From Fontibacillus phaseoli (GTDB lineage: Bacteria; Bacillota; Bacilli; Paenibacillales; Paenibacillaceae), in contig NZ_QPJW01000008.1 in NCBI RefSeq assembly GCF_003337355.1, positions 1-64,000 of the forward strand: DNA of 64,000 nt, read 5' to 3'. A program made the translations under genes and the position numbers. Positions 60,156 through 64,000 of this stretch are shown here, piece by piece; the stretch's first letter is position 1, and every line of letters starts with the position of its first letter. The notes under the pieces are model-generated. The model did no database searches and was not told where the DNA came from. It worked only from the letters and a program-made list of their open reading frames with translations.

Positions 60156-63100
60156 TCATCCCCTATTTTCACGTAAAGGCTTGTCCGGAACGATAAACGA
60201 CACCGTGGTTCCTTCACCGGGCATGCTGATGATGGACAGGCCCTGGCCGTACAACCGGATCAGCCGCCGGTTCGTATTGGCCACTCCGATTCCGCCTTTG
60301 CCCTCCAGCGTCGGGCTTAACAGCCGGATTACCTGTTCTTCGTCCATTCCCTTGCCATTATCTTTGACCTCGATTAGCGTGCCATTGTTCCGGCGGGTAA
60401 CCCGAATCCGAACCGTTCCCCCTTTGTTGCGGCTAAGCAGGCCGTGCTTGACCGCATTTTCGATCAGCGGCTGGATCGTAAGCGGAGGGAGGAGCAAAGA
60501 GATATCGGGATCGACTTCCCACACGACGGACAGCCTGTCCCCGAACCGTTCTTTTTCGATATACAAGTAGGCTTCGGCAAGCTGCAGTTCATGGGCGAGC
60601 TCGACCTCTTTTCCCGTATTCAAAAAATTAAAGCTGATCCGTAAAAAAGAAGCGAAGGCATCGCCCAGGTTCCGCATTTTGGCCGTGTCGATTTCGCTGA
60701 GCGCCATAATGGAACCGAGCGTGTTAAAGAGAAAATGCGGATGAATTTGCGCCTGCAGGTAGGCGGCCTCCATGCGCAGCCGCTCGTTCACCGATTGCTT
60801 CATGGCGGTCAAGGCCCGGATCCGGTATTTCAATTCCAGGGCGTCTACCGGCTTGGTCACGTAATCGTTGGCTCCCGACGAGAACCCGGTATAGATATCG
60901 GCGGGCTGGCTGCGCGCGGTCAGCAGCAAAACGGGCAGCTCCGAGACGGAGTAATGCTCTCTCACCCGCTGCGTCAACTCATAGCCGGACATCTGCGGCA
61001 TCATGACATCGGCAATGAGCAGATCCCATGGCTGCGTGCCAAGCAGCTCCAATGCCTCGCGGGCGGAGGGGGCCGTCGTGACGTTATACGGCTCACTCGA
61101 AAGGATACCGACGAGCACATTCAGATTGACGGGGTCGTCGTCGACGGCAAGAATGTTTACCTGTCCGTCGTTCAAAAGCGGCGGGACGGCAGCGGTAGCC
61201 GCAGATTCGCCGATTGCAGGGTCCGGAAGCAGGAACCCGAAGGAGGACCAAATCTCGGCACCGTCCGTCGGCAGGCCCGAATGAAGCGGGGGCTTTGACA
61301 ACGGGCCACTCGATTCATCGGCCAACGGCAGATTGAAACTGAACACGGAGCCCTTTCCCGGCTCGGAGCGAACCGTTAGTTCCCCGCCATGCAATTCCAC
61401 CAGTTGCTTGCAAATGCTTAACCCAAGCCCGATGCCCCGCCCATCGCTTATTCCGTACGATCCTTGTTCATAAGGGAGAAAGATTCGTGCCAAGGTTTCC
61501 ACATTTATGCCGACGCCCGTGTCGGCAACTTGGATGAGGACATGTTCACCCTTCTTCCCAGCCGAAACGGTGATGGTTCCTTGTTCCGTGTACTTGATGG
61601 CGTTATGCAATAAGTTATACAAAATCTGCACAAGTCTTTTCTCATCGGCCAATACCGGAGGCATAGACTCTTCCAAATCCATGTTCAATTGGACAGGCTT
61701 GGCTTCCGTCATAAATTGTAGCATGGCGATCACGCCGGGAACGACGGATTGGATCTCCAAGGGCTCTTGCTGCAGGGCGATGCGGTGTTCCTTGAGCCGT
61801 GCGACATCGAGAAGATCGCCAAGCAAATGCGACATGCGGCGGCTTATCGTAATCAACAGCTCCATATCTTTAAGACTGCTCTCATTCAGCGACGCTTTCT
61901 CTTTGTTCACGACGTTCTGGGCGATATTCATAATGCCGTGCAGCGGCGTTCTTAGCTCATGCGACGTATTGGCAAGGAACTGGTCCTTCAGTTTGTCGGC
62001 TTTTTGTAATTGCTCGTTCATCGCGGCGTTCGCCTTGGAATGGAGAATATATTTCTTGAACCAATAAGCCGAAAATCCGACCATGGTCGCCAGAATATCG
62101 AACGGATAATACACGGTGGTCACATCTTTGGCCGATTCCAATATGCTCCATGACAAGTTGGATATGATGCCTGCCGCGGTCAGCAGCAGGAAGACGGCGT
62201 CTTTGTCGCCATCCTTCTTGAAGATCATCGTTCCCGCGACGTAAATAAACCAAACGAACGAAATCAGATATATGCCGAGAAATCCGTAGAAATCCAAAAA
62301 TCCGTTCCCCCAGGAAGCGGGTCCGGCGAGCAGAAGCCCGGATACGACGACCAGAATCGCCGTATAAGCCTTCAGCCAGGCGTTGCCCGGCGGCGCGGAA
62401 GCGAATTTTCTGAAAATATGCAGGATGAACAAGTTCTGCCACAGGAGCGAAATCAGTCTGATCTTGATCGCCCACGTATAATTGATCGGCAACCATAACG
62501 AGAGCAAGTTATCCTGTCCGGCCGTAATCGCCAGGGCGACGGACACCGTCAGCAGGGCCATCGTTAGCAAAGCCCGTTCTTTACGGTTGAACGCATAGAG
62601 GATGAAGCCGTACAATCCATGAAGCAACAGGACGATGCACGTAACCAGCTGAAATCCGATCGAATACCAGCGCACGGTTTCGATCGAGGCCAAGGAGCCG
62701 AAGCGAATGCTGCGCATGATCCCTCCGTTAAAAGGCTCGTCGTAATTGGCCACCCGGATTAGCACCTCCAGTTCCGTAGCGCCGGTGACGGAATAGGAGG
62801 CCGTGTAGGAGATGTTTTTGGGCGTATAATCCTCGGCGCTGGCGGCGGGTTTGCCGATATCGCCTTCGGTCACCCCGTTGATTTCCACGGCGGAGGAGGC
62901 TTGTATGCTTTTCATCCAGAGCGCGACGGGATGGCTCAACGGGTCGACCAGAATGCGCAACCGATACGTTCCGTATCCGTAGGAGGACCCGGAGTCCGGA
63001 TTGAGTATGCTCCCCCAGTCTCCGGGAACCTCGATAAGGCGGGAGGGGAGAGATTCCGATTGCAAATCCGCATAAGAAAGGAAATGTTCAGGGTAGAATT

Positions 63101-63296
63101 GCCATTGCCCGTTCAAAAAGAAAGAGGGGGATTTCTCCAAATCCACGCCGCGCATATCAAGTACGCCATGGACCGGAAGCGGGGCTTCCGAGGTATAAAA
63201 AATTTCGGACCAAGCCCAGCGTAGACCGAGCAGCGCGCTCATAAAGAGGATCAATATGGCTAAATATTTAGTAGCCGTTTTATTTAGAATTTTCAT
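60156..63296 (-). CDS. Hybrid sensor kinase: 7TM sensor, HisKA, receiver and second LytS-like kinase
   Basis: A ~1046-residue protein. Order: N-terminal TM and extracellular 7TMR-DISM-type sensory domain (about 30-190, with NGQWQFYPEHFL and VEINGVTEGDIG), seven membrane segments (about 205-410), HisKA with the His of NTSHELRTPLHGI, a HATPase with GRGIGLGLSICKQL, a receiver domain (NILAVDDDPVN, Asp of LLIADVMMP), then a second kinase with QIHPHFLFNTLGSIM and IQPLIENAVKHGL. Two kinase units in one chain suggest phosphorelay plus output through another regulator. Start ATG 63296 has a weak ribosome site. No partner regulator is adjacent. Confidence 0.9.
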   Translation of the reverse strand: MKILNKTATKYLAILILFMSALLGLRWAWSEIFYTSEAPLPVHGVLDMRGVDLEKSPSFFLNGQWQFYPEHFLSYADLQSESLPSRLIEVPGDWGSILNPDSGSSYGYGTYRLRILVDPLSHPVALWMKSIQASSAVEINGVTEGDIGKPAASAEDYTPKNISYTASYSVTGATELEVLIRVANYDEPFNGGIMRSIRFGSLASIETVRWYSIGFQLVTCIVLLLHGLYGFILYAFNRKERALLTMALLTVSVALAITAGQDNLLSLWLPINYTWAIKIRLISLLWQNLFILHIFRKFASAPPGNAWLKAYTAILVVVSGLLLAGPASWGNGFLDFYGFLGIYLISFVWFIYVAGTMIFKKDGDKDAVFLLLTAAGIISNLSWSILESAKDVTTVYYPFDILATMVGFSAYWFKKYILHSKANAAMNEQLQKADKLKDQFLANTSHELRTPLHGIMNIAQNVVNKEKASLNESSLKDMELLITISRRMSHLLGDLLDVARLKEHRIALQQEPLEIQSVVPGVIAMLQFMTEAKPVQLNMDLEESMPPVLADEKRLVQILYNLLHNAIKYTEQGTITVSAGKKGEHVLIQVADTGVGINVETLARIFLPYEQGSYGISDGRGIGLGLSICKQLVELHGGELTVRSEPGKGSVFSFNLPLADESSGPLSKPPLHSGLPTDGAEIWSSFGFLLPDPAIGESAATAAVPPLLNDGQVNILAVDDDPVNLNVLVGILSSEPYNVTTAPSAREALELLGTQPWDLLIADVMMPQMSGYELTQRVREHYSVSELPVLLLTARSQPADIYTGFSSGANDYVTKPVDALELKYRIRALTAMKQSVNERLRMEAAYLQAQIHPHFLFNTLGSIMALSEIDTAKMRNLGDAFASFLRISFNFLNTGKEVELAHELQLAEAYLYIEKERFGDRLSVVWEVDPDISLLLPPLTIQPLIENAVKHGLLSRNKGGTVRIRVTRRNNGTLIEVKDNGKGMDEEQVIRLLSPTLEGKGGIGVANTNRRLIRLYGQGLSIISMPGEGTTVSFIVPDKPLRENRG

Positions 63297-63360
63297 AATA
63301 TCCAAGTTTCGCTATAAACAGCGCGTACTCCTTCTTTTCATGGCTCCCGTCGCGCCGGCG

Positions 63361-63391
63361 AAAAAAAAGGCCGTCCGTTACGGATGGCCTT
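63361..63391 (-). terminator. Minus-strand terminator upstream of the hybrid kinase
   Basis: On the minus strand AAGGCCATCCG pairs with CGGACGGCCTT (one wobble) and is followed by eight Us. It ends the decayed gene to its right or attenuates the kinase leader. Confidence 0.75.
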
Positions 63392-63399
63392 GCCAAGCT

Positions 63400-63545
63400 T
63401 GCCGTTCTTAACGTATATAGGCGCCTACGACCTCGTACTTTGCTCGTTGCCTATCGTCTTGTACTTCACTTCAACGACGTTGCCTTTTTGAAAAAACGGT
63501 ATACACCTCGCTGTTCATCTCAGTAAGGCAATGGTAAAATGTCCC
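63400..63545 (-). pseudogene. Decayed 3' end of an unknown gene
   Basis: Read in three successive frames, the minus strand gives GTFYHCLTEMNSEVYTVFSK, then KGNVVEVKYKTIGNEQ, then AKYEVVGAYIR and a stop, just before the terminator at 63361-63391. The reading suggests a protein C-terminus broken by two frameshifts. The family is unknown and the reconstruction is by eye. Confidence 0.35.
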
Positions 63546-63721
63546 TGCGTTTATTTTAAATTTTATATTAATGATAAAGAGAAGTCTAATTAATTTATAG
63601 AAAATTTGCGGGCAGGCGGCCGCAACCACGCGTTGCGCCAGGCTGCAACCGATGCGGTCTTTACTTAGGCGCAGGGTTCAGCCGATACTGACGTATATAA
63701 AACGGAAAGGTTGTTGCAGAT

Positions 63722-64000
63722 ATGATATTTGCAGAGAAGTTAAAGGCGGAGAGGAAGAAACAGGGATGGTCTCAAGAGGAACTGGCAGCCAAGCTTTTTG
63801 TCAGCAGACAGTCCGTTTCGAAATGGGAGAATGGTCAGAACTATCCAAATATTGAAGTGATCATTCATATCAGCGACCTCTTCGGCTTGACGATCGATGA
63901 ACTCTTAAGAAGCGATGAGGAGTTGACGAAAAAGGTGATCAAAGATAGCAAAAAATTGGCCTATCCCCGATTAAAAGAGATGTTTGATGTATTGTTTATG
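63722..64000 (+). CDS. XRE family transcriptional regulator (runs off the window)
   Basis: Ninety-three codons are visible. The N-terminal HTH (LKAERKKQGWSQEELAAKLFVSRQSVSKWENGQNYP, about residues 7-42) is followed by IIHISDLFGLTIDELL and a charged linker (DEELTKKVIKDSKKL). The form is that of Bacillota XRE regulators whose second half is often membrane-bound, but that part lies beyond the window. The ATG at 63722 has a weak GGAAAGG site. Confidence 0.88.
   Translation, partial: MIFAEKLKAERKKQGWSQEELAAKLFVSRQSVSKWENGQNYPNIEVIIHISDLFGLTIDELLRSDEELTKKVIKDSKKLAYPRLKEMFDVLFM

Noticed and set aside
1..64000. CRISPR arrays, tRNA/rRNA genes, prophage or intact insertion sequences
   Set aside because: No regular spaced repeats, no cloverleaf or ribosomal signatures, no transposase, integrase or phage structural genes were recognised anywhere in the window.

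Overview
The window looks like a chromosomal stretch from a Gram-positive, spore-former-type Bacillota, most probably Paenibacillus or a close relative. The clues are about 50% G+C, strong Shine-Dalgarno sites with frequent TTG/GTG starts, many intrinsic terminators, an HPr kinase, an Agr-like LytTR/GHKL pair, a large 7TM hybrid histidine kinase, a cytoplasmic family 3 glycosidase and a carboxyspermidine-type polyamine route. Genus is inferred from gene content only. I see no rRNA, tRNA, CRISPR array, prophage or intact insertion sequence.

Layout. 0-5 kb: MATE exporter, VOC protein, methyltransferase, a TetR regulator with a clear operator, a DUF1801 protein and two gene remnants. 5-11.6 kb: secreted amidohydrolase, then a compact two-component/ABC operon, a WYL regulator and a DinB protein. 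11.8-20.4 kb: MetE-like enzyme with LysR-type half-sites, chemoreceptor, APH kinase, VanZ protein, and an amino-acid permease behind a single-aptamer glycine riboswitch. 20.5-25.5 kb: esterase, then flavodiiron protein, NADH:rubredoxin reductase and rubredoxin (a complete O2/NO detoxification chain), followed by a Crp/Fnr regulator with Fnr-like and Fur-like sites nearby. 25.7-30 kb: LytTR regulator, GHKL kinase and secreted serine hydrolase. 30-35.7 kb: malate:quinone oxidoreductase, an HPr kinase with an altered signature, a stalk-domain protein, a spermidine-synthase-like protein and a deoxynucleoside kinase.

35.8-39.1 kb is an NAD-salvage operon: PnuC transporter, NadR-type enzyme, Nudix-winged-helix regulator, and a NADAR protein whose 3' end has been replaced. 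39.3-42.2 kb holds a degenerate-ABC/LytTR fusion regulator, an ABC exporter and a small membrane peptide. An EamA exporter and a divergent MocR regulator follow, then a GH3 enzyme.

48-53.3 kb is a gene graveyard. It contains a DinB gene with three in-frame stops, fragments of mqo and sseB, a twice-frameshifted secreted protein and a truncated acyl-CoA dehydrogenase, around one AT-rich intact Fic gene. 53.3-55.7 kb carries nspC and carboxynorspermidine dehydrogenase on the minus strand behind a riboswitch-like leader. The divergent space to the next gene contains a compact, highly structured element (two three-way junctions and a GAAA-capped hairpin) that I cannot assign to any known RNA family. 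56.3-64 kb: SDR enzyme, two SUKH-type proteins, SGNH hydrolase, a frameshifted deaminase, the hybrid kinase and the start of an XRE regulator.
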